A DNA stretch of 64,000 bases from Palsa-1150 sp036490515 (GTDB taxonomy: Bacteria; Myxococcota_A; Polyangia; Polyangiales; Polyangiaceae): NCBI GenBank assembly GCA_036490515.1, contig DASXDU010000007.1, positions 186,001 to 250,000 on the forward strand, read 5' to 3'. Below, piece after piece: positions 23,343-30,246 of the stretch. How positions within the stretch are numbered: the first letter of the stretch is position 1; each line of letters starts with the position of its first letter. A program made the position numbers and the translations under genes. The notes beneath the pieces were generated by a model. That model made no database searches, was not told where the DNA came from, and was given only the letters and a program-made list of their open reading frames with translations.

Positions 23343-25313
23343 ATGAACGCCCGCCGACATGCCTTCCGGTCCCTCGCGCTCGCCGCGATCGCGCTCTCTG
23401 CCGCGTGCGGAGACGCCGCGCCGCCCGGCTCCGCATCCGAGCCGACCGCCACCGCCGCCGAGGCCGTCGACACGCTCGCGGCGGTCACCGGCTTCGGCAG
23501 CAACCCGGGGAACCTCCTCATGTACTCGTACGTCCCGCAGAGCCTGCCGTCGAACGCGCCGCTCGTCGTCGCGCTCCACGGATGCACGGAGGGCGCGACC
23601 GACTACGAGGACGCGGGCTGGGACGCGCTCGCCGACCAGTACGGGTTCGCCGTGCTCTATCCGCAGCAGCAGTCGTCGAACAACGTCGAGGAGTGCTTCA
23701 ACTGGTTCGGCAACACCTCGGGCAGCACCGCCGACATCACGCGCGGGCAGGGCGAGGCGGCGTCGGTCATCCAGGCCGTCGACGCCATGAAGACGAAGTA
23801 CACCCTCGACCCGAAGCGCATCTACGCGACGGGCTTCTCGGCCGGCGCGGCGTACGCCGTGGCGCTCCTGGCGCTCTACCCGGACGTCTTCGCGGCCGGC
23901 GCGTCCTTCTCGGGCGTCCCCTTCGGGTGCGCCACGTCGCTGACGACCGCGTACACCTGCATGGACTCGGCGGTGACCAAGACGCCGACGGCGTGGGCGA
24001 CGCTCGCCAAGGCGGGCTTCCCCGGCTACGCGGGGCCGTACCCGCGCCTCTCGGTCTGGCAGGGATCGTCCGACACGACGGTCAACACCGCCAACCTCGG
24101 CGAGATCGTCGACCAGTGGACGGCGGTCACGGGCGTCAGCGGCACGCCGACGACGACCGACACGGTCGCGGGCTTTCCACACCAGTCCTTCGCGGACGGC
24201 AGCGGCGTCGTGCAGGTGGAGTCGTACTCGATCACGGGCATGTCCCACGCCGTGGCCATCGACACCGCGAGCAGCTGCGGCACCGCGGGCACGTACTTCG
24301 TGAACGAGAGCGTCTGCGCGGTCGCGCGCGTCGCCCAGTTCTTCGGCATCGTGCCGGGCGGGCAGGGCGGCTCGTCGGGGAGCGGCTCGGGATCCAGCGG
24401 ATCGAGCGGCTCCGGTGGCTCGAACGGCAGCTCCGGGGTCGGGACGAGCTCGGGCAGCGGAGGAGGCGGCAGCAGCGGCGTCGGCGGCGGATCGAGCAGC
24501 GGGACGTCGACGGCGGCGTCGAGCGGCGGTTCGGTCGCGTCGTCCTCCTCGGGCGCGGGCGGAGCGGGCGACGCCCCCGACGCCGGCGCAGCGGCCGCCG
24601 CGGTCGCGAACATGCCCGGGTGCAGCGTCGCGTTCGGCGCGACGGACACCCCCGCGTCGCTCGCCCTCGTCGGTCTCGCGATCCTCGCCCTGGCGCTCGG
24701 GCGTCGCCGCGCGCGGGGTCGCGCGGTGCTGGGCGCGCTGGCCGCGGTGGGAGTGCTGCTCGCCGCGACCCCCGCGCGGGCCGACGACGAGGACGACACG
24801 AAGGTGCCGCCCGCCGACGACAATCCCGTGCCGAACGAGAAGCCCGCGCCCAAGCACGCGTACCTCGGTCCCCAGGGCACGTTCTTCACGGGCGCGTCCG
24901 TCAGCGCTCTCCCCGCCATCCTCTTCGGCTACTTCCCGGTCGATCACCTCGCCACGACCGTCGGCCTCGGCCTCACCTACGACGCGAACGGCTCGCCGAC
25001 GTCGCCGCTCACCGGCATCAAGGGCGCGCCGAACAATCGCGTCGGCTCGGACCTCTTCCTCGACGTCATCTACTTCGTGCACGACCGGGCGCCCTTCGCG
25101 ATGGGGCCGGAGCTCAACTTCATCGGCTCGCTCTCGCCCAACTACCCGATGACCGCGGTCGTCGTGACGCCGATGTGGGCGCTCCGCTACGCGCCGTGGA
25201 AGGCCCCCGTCGCGATCGGCACGGGGCTCGGCGTCGGCTTCACCTTCGAGCGCGGCATGAAGCCCATGGCGAGCCTCGCCACGCAGGGGCTCGACATCGT
25301 CTACGCGTTCTGA
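23343..25313 (+). CDS. PHB-depolymerase-type esterase with MYXO-CTERM-like segment fused to a beta-barrel protein
   Basis: A 656-residue open frame that joins two exported proteins. Residues 1-22 form a lipoprotein signal (LSAAC). Residues 45-335 are a polyhydroxybutyrate-depolymerase-family esterase with HGCTEG, nucleophile GFSAG at about residue 164, an Asp in QGSSDTTVN and a His in TGMSHAV. A Gly/Ser linker leads to PGCSVAFG, a hydrophobic helix and RRRARGR at residues 425-461, matching a MYXO-CTERM sorting tail. Immediately after comes a second signal peptide ending ATPARA and a beta-rich domain of about 170 residues ending in VYAF. A GTG at 24726 could start a separate protein. The fusion is seen directly; whether it is made as one chain is unknown. 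Confidence 0.83.
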   Translation: MNARRHAFRSLALAAIALSAACGDAAPPGSASEPTATAAEAVDTLAAVTGFGSNPGNLLMYSYVPQSLPSNAPLVVALHGCTEGATDYEDAGWDALADQYGFAVLYPQQQSSNNVEECFNWFGNTSGSTADITRGQGEAASVIQAVDAMKTKYTLDPKRIYATGFSAGAAYAVALLALYPDVFAAGASFSGVPFGCATSLTTAYTCMDSAVTKTPTAWATLAKAGFPGYAGPYPRLSVWQGSSDTTVNTANLGEIVDQWTAVTGVSGTPTTTDTVAGFPHQSFADGSGVVQVESYSITGMSHAVAIDTASSCGTAGTYFVNESVCAVARVAQFFGIVPGGQGGSSGSGSGSSGSSGSGGSNGSSGVGTSSGSGGGGSSGVGGGSSSGTSTAASSGGSVASSSSGAGGAGDAPDAGAAAAAVANMPGCSVAFGATDTPASLALVGLAILALALGRRRARGRAVLGALAAVGVLLAATPARADDEDDTKVPPADDNPVPNEKPAPKHAYLGPQGTFFTGASVSALPAILFGYFPVDHLATTVGLGLTYDANGSPTSPLTGIKGAPNNRVGSDLFLDVIYFVHDRAPFAMGPELNFIGSLSPNYPMTAVVVTPMWALRYAPWKAPVAIGTGLGVGFTFERGMKPMASLATQGLDIVYAF

Positions 25314-25337
25314 CGGGCTCTCCTCCCGGACCGACCG

Positions 25338-25683
25338 TCACTGCTGCGGCGCGTCGCCCTCGACGAGCACGTTGACGCCGCGCCGCCACACGACGGCGGT
25401 GCGGCAGATCGTCGGCTGCCCGCGCAGGACCGGGCAGTACACGAGCTCCACGGCGTCGAGCTCGTTGCTGCTGCCCGACTTGTAGACGTTGCGCTGGAAC
25501 CAGCGCCCGTCCAGCTTGTCGACGAGGATCTCCTCGTGCTCGCCGTCCACGGGCAGCGCCGCCACGGTGTACGCCTCGCCGTGCTGGCACCCTGCGAGCG
25601 CGAGCGCGCTCAACGACGAGGTACGCCCCTGCGAGGAACCGGCCCGTCCGGGCGGCGAAGGGGAGGAATCCGTGCGTGCTCAT
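25338..25683 (-). pseudogene. Lipoprotein gene split by a single-base frameshift
   Basis: The ATG at 25683 overlaps the upstream gene stop in ATGA and begins MSTHGFLPFAARTGRFLAG, a plausible signal-peptide start. After about 25 codons that frame becomes Arg-rich nonsense. The lipobox and the mature protein lie in the adjacent frame: LSALALAGC, then about 80 residues (AYTVAALPVDGEHEEI ... VNVLVEGDAPQQ) to the TGA at 25338. A one-base indel near 25610-25640 would join them. An alternative is a TTG start at 25613, but that leaves a signal peptide too short for export. Real mutation or sequencing error cannot be told apart. Function unknown. Confidence 0.6.
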
Positions 25684-26162
25684 TTCTTTCCTCCGTTCGG
25701 CGAGGGTGGCGGGATGACGATCGACGGCACGGGCGGCGGCATCATGGGAGGACCGCTCGCCGCCGTCGCCGTCTGCGCGTGCACGACGCTCTGCACGTCC
25801 GCGAGGACTCCGACGTCGTCCTCCATCGGCGGCGCGGCGGAGGCGACGGCCGGCGTGTACGAGAAGCGCCGCACGGCCGCCTCGTACGTCACGTCGCAGT
25901 GCATGCCGTCGGGCCGGCGAGCATCGCAGAGGAGCAGATACCAGGAGCGGGGATCGACGACGTTGCCGCTGCCGGGGTCCTGCGCGGCAGGGTACGGCTT
26001 GCGCTCCGTGATGCTGGGCTGGACGACGACGTACGCGACCCCGGGCGTGTGGGTCCAGACGTAGCCGACGTGCGGCGTCTCGATGGAGGCGCCGCACCCT
26101 GCGACCGGCGCGGCGAGGGGGGCGAGGAGGAAGGCGGCGGGGAGCCTGTGGGCGTGTCTCAC
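25680..26162 (-). CDS. Lipoprotein with Pro-rich C-terminus
   Basis: A 160-residue protein with a GTG start. The signal peptide ends in PVAGC (about Cys23). The mature part begins SIETPHVGYVWTHTPGVAYV, continues with a Tyr/Trp-rich beta-like stretch, and ends in a Pro-rich tail. No known domain was recognised. It overlaps the next lipoprotein start by four bases (ATGA), so the two probably formed an operon whose second gene is now frameshifted. Confidence 0.68.
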   Translation of the reverse strand: MRHAHRLPAAFLLAPLAAPVAGCGASIETPHVGYVWTHTPGVAYVVVQPSITERKPYPAAQDPGSGNVVDPRSWYLLLCDARRPDGMHCDVTYEAAVRRFSYTPAVASAAPPMEDDVGVLADVQSVVHAQTATAASGPPMMPPPVPSIVIPPPSPNGGKK

Positions 26163-26244
26163 GAACGCGAAGGTGCTTCGTCGAGGTCGCTCGGTCGATG
26201 GTCATTTGTTGGCGGGCGAGAGCGCTCGCCTGCCTGACGCTGCC
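26163..26244. other. Short intergenic segment, no gene seen
   Basis: Upstream flank of the GTG-started lipoprotein gene on the minus strand. It should contain that operon's promoter, but no convincing -35/-10 pair was recognised. It borders the mosaic of gene fragments. Confidence 0.4.
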
Positions 26245-26315
26245 TTCCAGCGAACCTCGGCGGCGTGCAACGGCTGCCGCGAGCCGTCCGAGAAGGCCTT
26301 CATCGAGGTGCCGTC
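26245..26315 (+). pseudogene. Fragment of a cytochrome-c-like lipoprotein gene
   Basis: A 71-base segment identical at 63 positions to 30604-30674, inside the CxxCH lipoprotein gene. Read in the matching frame it gives FQRTSAACNGC then EPSEKAFIEVPS, but the haem-ligand His after the second Cys is Arg here. It has no start or stop and joins directly to a fragment of another gene at 26315, so it is a non-functional remnant. Confidence 0.75.
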
Positions 26316-26355
26316 TTCGTGCACGACCAGGCGCCCTTCGCCATGGGGCCTGAGC
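26315..26355 (+). pseudogene. Fragment of the beta-barrel coding region at 25073
   Basis: A 41-base segment matching 25073-25113 at 38 positions. In the original frame it reads FVHDQAPFAMGPEP, compared with FVHDRAPFAMGPEL in the barrel domain of the esterase fusion. It abuts the preceding fragment without a gap but in a different frame, and its right end touches the 21-bp array. Confidence 0.72.
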
Positions 26356-26356
26356 C

Positions 26357-27147
26357 CAGCGCGCGGCCATCTCGCGCAGACGCGCATCCTTTTCGTGGAT
26401 GCGTGCATCCATCTCGTCCAGACGCGCGCGTACCTCGTTCAGACGGGCGTCCATCTCGTCCAGACGCACGCGTACCCGGCTCAGACGGGCATCCATCTCG
26501 CTCAGACGGGCGCGTACCTGGCTCAGACACGCATCCATCTCGTCCAGACGCACGCGTACCTCGCTCAGGCACGCATCCATCTCGTCCAGACGCACGCGTA
26601 CCTCGCTCAGACACGCATCCATCTCGTCCAGACGCGCACGTACCTCGCTCAGACGGGCATCCATCCGGCCGAGACGCCCGCGCACCTCGTCGAGACGCGC
26701 GTCCGTCCCGCTCGTACGCATGCGTACCTCCTCCAGACGCGCGCGTCTGAGCCGGAAGGCCGTGTGTCCGAGCGAGAAGGACGCGCGTCTGGGCCGGAGG
26801 GACGCGCGTCTGAGCGAGAAGCCCGCGGGCTTCCGCGCGATGCCGACCCCCCTCCGTCTCATGGCAGCACCCTTCTGCGGAAAGGACGCCTGCCTCGGCT
26901 TCGTGGCCGTGCCTCGTTGCAGGAAGGCGAAGACCCTTCGCCGCAAGCTCGCGCCCTTCCGTGGGAAGCCCGCGCCCTCCCGCAGGAACGTCGCGGCCTT
27001 CCGCAGAAGGACGGCGCGCATCCGCGCAAAGCCCGGGGCCCTCGAGGCAAAGCCCAGGGCCTTCGGGCCAAAGCCTGGAGGCCTCCGCCGGACGGTCGCG
27101 CGAACGAAGTGGAAGGTCGCGTCCTCGCCGCCGAAGCGTCCGCCCAT
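26357..27147 (-). CDS. Possible heptad-repeat (coiled-coil) protein on the array; doubtful
   Basis: On the minus strand the array can be read from an ATG at 27147 (MGGRFGGED) as a basic N-terminal half of x-x-F-x-R-K-x heptads, then a canonical coiled coil with LDEM/LSEV alternation and Asp/Arg at flanking positions. The codons end mostly in G or C, as in real genes here. Against it: no stop occurs at the end of the array, so the frame runs on through the mosaic fragments and over the lipoprotein genes. Other frames are open too because the repeat length is divisible by three. The coding potential is unproven. Confidence 0.3.
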
Positions 27148-27190
27148 CCGCCGGACGATTGCGCCCACGCGCCGGAGGTCTCGCCCTACG
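26357..27190. repeat. 21-bp periodic repeat array, about 40 units
   Basis: The whole interval keeps a 21-base period. The left half (to about 26745) is homogeneous and has a 42-base higher-order unit made of two alternating 21-mers (catccatctcgtccagacgc-type and gtacctcgctcagac-type). The right half drifts to units such as GCAAAGCCCGGGGCCCTCGAG-like 21-mers. Because 21 is a multiple of three, several frames stay open on both strands. The minus frame gives about 40 heptads: a hydrophobic residue at position 3 throughout and LDEMDACLSEVRVR-type coiled-coil heptads in the left half. Whether it is translated is undecided. It ends exactly at the start of the sigma-like gene at 27191. Confidence 0.85.
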
Positions 27191-27832
27191 ATGCGGCCGG
27201 TCGCACCCGACCACGAGGCGCACACGGTGATCATCCTCAGCGACGCGCAGTGGACGCGCCTCTACAAGGAGGTCCTCCTCTATGCACTGCGAAGGACCTT
27301 CACGAAGAAGGAGAAGCAGAAGTGGACCGCGCGCGACCGCGCGCAGGAGGCGGTCCAGCGCGCGTGCGAGCGGTGTCTCCGCGTCGACCCTCCGGACGTG
27401 AAGGACGTGGAGGGCCTCAAGAGCTTCCTCCTGAACGCCGTCCGCAGCGAGCTCCATCACTACCTCACGCACGAGGACGTCCAGCGCGAGAAGGAGAACC
27501 GCGCGGCCGTCGAGCGGCAAACCATCGAGGGCAAGGGCAACAAGTCGGCCGAGCACCTCCGGTCCGCCGTGGCCGAGCGCGAGGCGGCCAGGCGCCGCGG
27601 CGCGGGCAAGATGGCGATGCTCCGCGCCGAGCTGAAGGGCGACACGCGCGCGCTCCAGACGGTCGACCTCATCGCGAAGGGCGTGCTCGAGCCCGAGGAT
27701 CAAGCCCGGCAGCTGGGCTGCTCCGTCGAGGAGATCTACAATGCGAGGAAGCGCCGCGCGCGGGCGCGGGATCGGGTCGACCAGATGTACCGGGACGAGG
27801 ACGCGGACCAGGACGAGGAGAAGAAGCCGTGA
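27191..27832 (+). CDS. RNA polymerase sigma-70-like protein
   Basis: A 213-residue protein with the layout of a small sigma factor. A region 2-like helix set (DRAQEAVQRACERCL, FLLNAVRSELHHYL) is followed by a charged linker and a region 4-like helix-turn-helix (LEPEDQARQLGCSVEEIYNARKRR). Identity to classical ECF factors is low, as is common in Polyangia. The ATG at 27191 was chosen because upstream in-frame sequence is the 21-bp array. Its stop overlaps the next gene start in GTGA, so the two products are probably made together. The neighbour has the look of an anti-sigma or membrane partner. Confidence 0.72.
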   Translation: MRPVAPDHEAHTVIILSDAQWTRLYKEVLLYALRRTFTKKEKQKWTARDRAQEAVQRACERCLRVDPPDVKDVEGLKSFLLNAVRSELHHYLTHEDVQREKENRAAVERQTIEGKGNKSAEHLRSAVAEREAARRRGAGKMAMLRAELKGDTRALQTVDLIAKGVLEPEDQARQLGCSVEEIYNARKRRARARDRVDQMYRDEDADQDEEKKP

Positions 27833-28458
27833 CGTCGCCGCTCGAACCGCACGAGGCATGGGCCGCCATCGAGGCGCAGGCCGACGAGGACGACGCAGAG
27901 GACACGGAGCTGCGCGCCATCGCCGCGATGAGCGACGCCGACCTCGACGCGGAGCTGCGCGCGATGGGCGTCGATCCGGGCGAAGTGGCCGGCTGGGCCG
28001 CGGCCGCGCGGGAGAAGCCGGCGGAGGGAGAGCTGTCGGCCGCGGTCATGGTGGCGCCGGTCGGGCCGCGCGGGGTCGCGGAGAGCGCGGCGGATCCCGC
28101 GAGGCGGAGGAGGAGGCTCGTCCTCGCGCTGGCCACGGCGGGCGCCGCGGCTGCGGCGGGCGGCTACGTCTACGGGACGCGGCAGCCCGAGCCCCAGCCG
28201 CCGGTGGTGCCGACCGTGCCAACGGTGCCGACCGCGCCGAAGGTTCCCGGCCCGGCGCCGAGCGACAAGGCGCCGGTGGAGATGAGCGCGAGCGATCTCC
28301 GGGCGAGCGCGCGCGACGCGTGCGATACGAAGCGATGGCAGGAGTGCCTCGCGCTCCTCGACGACGCCGCAGCGAAGGACCCCGCGGGCGACGACGCGGG
28401 AGAGGTGAAAGCGCTCCGCGCGAAGGCGGAGCGGGGGATCGCGGCGGGGCCGAAGTAG
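27829..28458 (+). CDS. Single-pass membrane protein, putative anti-sigma partner
   Basis: A 209-residue protein with a GTG start overlapping the sigma-like gene stop. The N-terminal 85 residues are acidic and helical (EAWAAIEAQADEDDAEDTEL, DADLDAELRAMG). One transmembrane helix (RRRLVLALATAGAAAAAGGYV) follows, then a Pro/Val linker and a small helical domain (DLRASARDACDTKRWQECL, LLDDAAAKDP) like a single TPR. Cytoplasmic N-terminus and outer C-terminus fit a membrane anti-sigma factor, but no conserved zinc or ASD motif is seen. Assignment rests on gene order and topology. Confidence 0.65.
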   Translation: MTSPLEPHEAWAAIEAQADEDDAEDTELRAIAAMSDADLDAELRAMGVDPGEVAGWAAAAREKPAEGELSAAVMVAPVGPRGVAESAADPARRRRRLVLALATAGAAAAAGGYVYGTRQPEPQPPVVPTVPTVPTAPKVPGPAPSDKAPVEMSASDLRASARDACDTKRWQECLALLDDAAAKDPAGDDAGEVKALRAKAERGIAAGPK

Positions 28459-28549
28459 CGCGATCTTCGGTGGCCAAGCCGCGAAGCCTCATTCGTCCGC
28501 TGGATCGATCGTTGTTCCATCCTGAGCGGAGGACGCATTGTTGACGGCC

Positions 28550-29112
28550 TCATGGCGTGCACACCGTCCCGGCCCCAACGCACTCCCAGGTTGTGCTTCC
28601 GGCGTCATTGGTAGGCCCGTCGCAGGTGCAGACCTGGCCTGCGGAAAGGGGACACGCGTAGCAGGCCCCGCCGCCGTCGTAGGTGCAGGGAATGACGCCA
28701 CTGCCGCCCACGGCAACCTCAGGGCAGCTCGGCAAGACTTGCTCCGTGGGGAGGCAGCACCATGCCGATCCGTCTTCGTAGCAATAGGGCGTGCCTCCCG
28801 GACCTGCTTCCCCAACACACCAAGATGCATCGGAGGCGGCCGAGTCGTCGGCGGCATCGGGAGCGTCGGCAACGGCGGACGCATCGCTCGGCGCCACGTC
28901 CATGCCGGCGTATCGGCTGCGTCAGGGCTGCGCCTGTCGATGGTGCCGTCCATGCGGCCGTCGATGTTGCCGTCCGTGGACGCCGATCCGTCGGGCGTCC
29001 CGGCACCCGAGTCGGGAAGCGTCGCGAGTCTCGAGCCACACGAGGGCGCTCCGAGCGCCAGAGAGGTGGCGACGGAGAGGCATGAGAGCGCGTTGCGCGC
29101 GATACGCGTCAC
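28550..29112 (-). pseudogene. Cys-rich lipoprotein gene split by a single-base frameshift
   Basis: The GTG at 29112 begins TRIARNALSCLSVATSLALG with a lipobox-like APSC and an Asp/Gly/Thr linker (DGNIDGRMDGTIDRR). Near 28905 the frame turns into a Pro/Arg run, while the adjacent frame continues the expected Asp/Ala linker (MDVAPSDASAVADAPDAADD) and a Cys-rich domain of about 85 residues ending at 28550. Joining the frames gives one typical lipoprotein of about 185 residues. The C-terminal part alone could start at the ATG at 28903 but would lack a signal. Mutation or sequencing error are both possible. Confidence 0.62.
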
Positions 29113-29240
29113 GCCGCGAACACCCTGACCCCGGGAACGAAGGTTCGCAGGCGCTCGAGATCGCCCAGGTCGGCCGTGTAGACGGCGTCCCCACGCTGGG
29201 CCGCCGACGCCATGACGATCGTGGCCATTGCACTCTGGAG
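29109..29240 (-). pseudogene. C-terminal remnant of a PIN-domain (VapC-like) protein
   Basis: The last about 40 codons before the TGA at 29109 read SAMATIVMASAAQRGDAVYT, then ADLGDLERLRTFVPGVRV. This resembles the C-terminal third of VapC-type PIN ribonucleases (the DA-x-IAA ... V-x-T-x-D-x-x-DF region). The first acidic residue is Ser here and the N-terminal two thirds, with the other catalytic acids, are missing. No antitoxin gene is nearby. The stop overlaps the start of the frameshifted lipoprotein gene. It is probably dead. Confidence 0.5.
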
Positions 29241-29500
29241 AGTAGTACCAATGCCCGAGCATCCCAGCCGCACGGGGCGCGGGTGACGGCGTCGCGATTG
29301 CTCGGAGGCCGCTCTCGTCGGTCGATTTATCACGAGCCGTTCCGCGCACTTCCAAACAATCGTCCTCGCCCGACGGCCAACGGACGGCCCACGCGGGCTC
29401 TAGGGGGTGAGAGGCGGGGAGATGCACGCCGCGGCACGTGTCCGCGCGGCGACGACCCTCCGCGCCTCTCGGGGCCGAACCCAATCAACCCGCGCCCTGG
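29241..29500. other. Gene-free interval upstream of 29518 gene
   Basis: About 260 bases without a supportable gene, with lower G+C patches (for example gtcgatttatcacg at about 29320). It should carry the promoter of the strongly initiated gene at 29518, but no clear -35/-10 pair could be assigned. Confidence 0.4.
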
Positions 29501-29517
29501 AAGGAGGAAATTGTCAA

Positions 29518-30063
29518 ATGCCGACGGTAGGTAAAGGTGACGAGGCCGATCTCGCGGTGAAGCTCGCCGCGGGGACGCAGAAGCATCTGTCGACGATCAG
29601 CACGCTGATCGTGGGCAGCGGCTCGTTCACGCCGGCGCAGGTGGAAGCGCAGCTTCAAGCGTTCGCCGCCCTGCGCACTGCAGTGAACACTGCGAAGGCC
29701 GCCGTGGAGGCAGCCCTGATGGACGAGGAAACCCAGGGCCCGGCGCTGCGCGCGTTCTACATCGCGTTCATCGCCTTGGTGCGTTCGGCGTTCGGGAACT
29801 CCCCGGACGTTCTCGCCGACTTCGGGCTCAGCCAGAAGAAGGCACGCACGCCGCTCACGACGGTCCAGATGGCCGCCGCGGCTGCCAAGCGCAAGGCGAC
29901 TCGCCAGGCGCGTGGCACCCGTGGGCCGAAGGCGAAGCTTTCCGTGAAAGGAAACGTGACGGGAGTCATCGTGACTCCCGTGACGGCTTCGCCGGCGGTG
30001 GAGCCTGCACAGACGGCGTCGAGTGCTTCGAGCGCACCCACTACGGGTAGCGACTCGAAGTAA
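29518..30063 (+). CDS. Conserved hypothetical protein with basic C-terminal tail
   Basis: A 181-residue protein. The first about 120 residues are helical without signal or membrane segment (VKLAAGTQKHLSTISTLI, QVEAQLQAFAALRTAV, FYIAFIALVRSAFGNSPDVL). Then come ADFGLSQKKARTPLTTVQ and the basic AAAAKRKATRQARGTRGPK, and finally VKGNVTGVIVTPV with a Ser/Thr tail. I recall hypothetical proteins in other bacteria with the same FG-L, KR-x-ATR-x-AR and KG-x-VTG-V-x-VTP signatures, but none with known function. Unusually for this window it has a perfect AAGGAGG ribosome binding site at 29501, more A+T, and a strong terminator downstream, so it should be highly expressed. Confidence 0.75.
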   Translation: MPTVGKGDEADLAVKLAAGTQKHLSTISTLIVGSGSFTPAQVEAQLQAFAALRTAVNTAKAAVEAALMDEETQGPALRAFYIAFIALVRSAFGNSPDVLADFGLSQKKARTPLTTVQMAAAAAKRKATRQARGTRGPKAKLSVKGNVTGVIVTPVTASPAVEPAQTASSASSAPTTGSDSK

Positions 30064-30106
30064 GGCCGACGCCACGAGGCGCCTGCGAGCTCGCGAGGGC
30101 TCGCGT

Positions 30107-30130
30107 GCGGCGTGACACTCGTCACGCCGC
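30107..30130. terminator. Perfect 10-bp stem hairpin after the 29518 gene
   Basis: GCGGCGTGAC, a four-base loop ACTC, then GTCACGCCGC. It lacks a T tract. It may be a first terminator or an RNA 3'-end stabiliser, as a second hairpin with T's follows. Confidence 0.55.
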
Positions 30131-30150
30131 GAAGCCAGGTGCCACACCGG

Positions 30151-30208
30151 GGCCGGGATGCGCCGCTCGTCACCACCACGAGAGCGGCGTTCCCGGCCCT
30201 TTTCTTTT
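30151..30208 (+). terminator. Rho-independent terminator
   Basis: Long imperfect stem starting ggccggga and closing with tcccggcc, followed by TTTTCTTTT at about 30200-30208. It is the clearest intrinsic terminator in the window and lies between the 29518 gene and the CxxCH lipoprotein gene. Confidence 0.82.
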
Positions 30209-30246
30209 GACGCTCGCTAGGTTTGGTGACCCTCTCTTCGTTCCCC

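Noticed and set aside
21837..25082. Long minus-strand frame opposite the MFS and esterase genes
   Set aside because: Composition is Arg/Gly/Glu/Asp-rich without motifs, while the opposite strand carries two clear families.
26399..27190. Plus-strand frame through the 21-bp array as an N-terminal extension of the sigma-like protein
   Set aside because: The frame is open only because the repeat length is a multiple of three; residues are Ser/Arg repeats without resemblance to sigma factors, and a good ATG exists at 27191.
26357..27190. The 21-bp array as a CRISPR array
   Set aside because: Units follow each other without unique spacers, no palindromic repeat is seen, and no cas gene is in the window.
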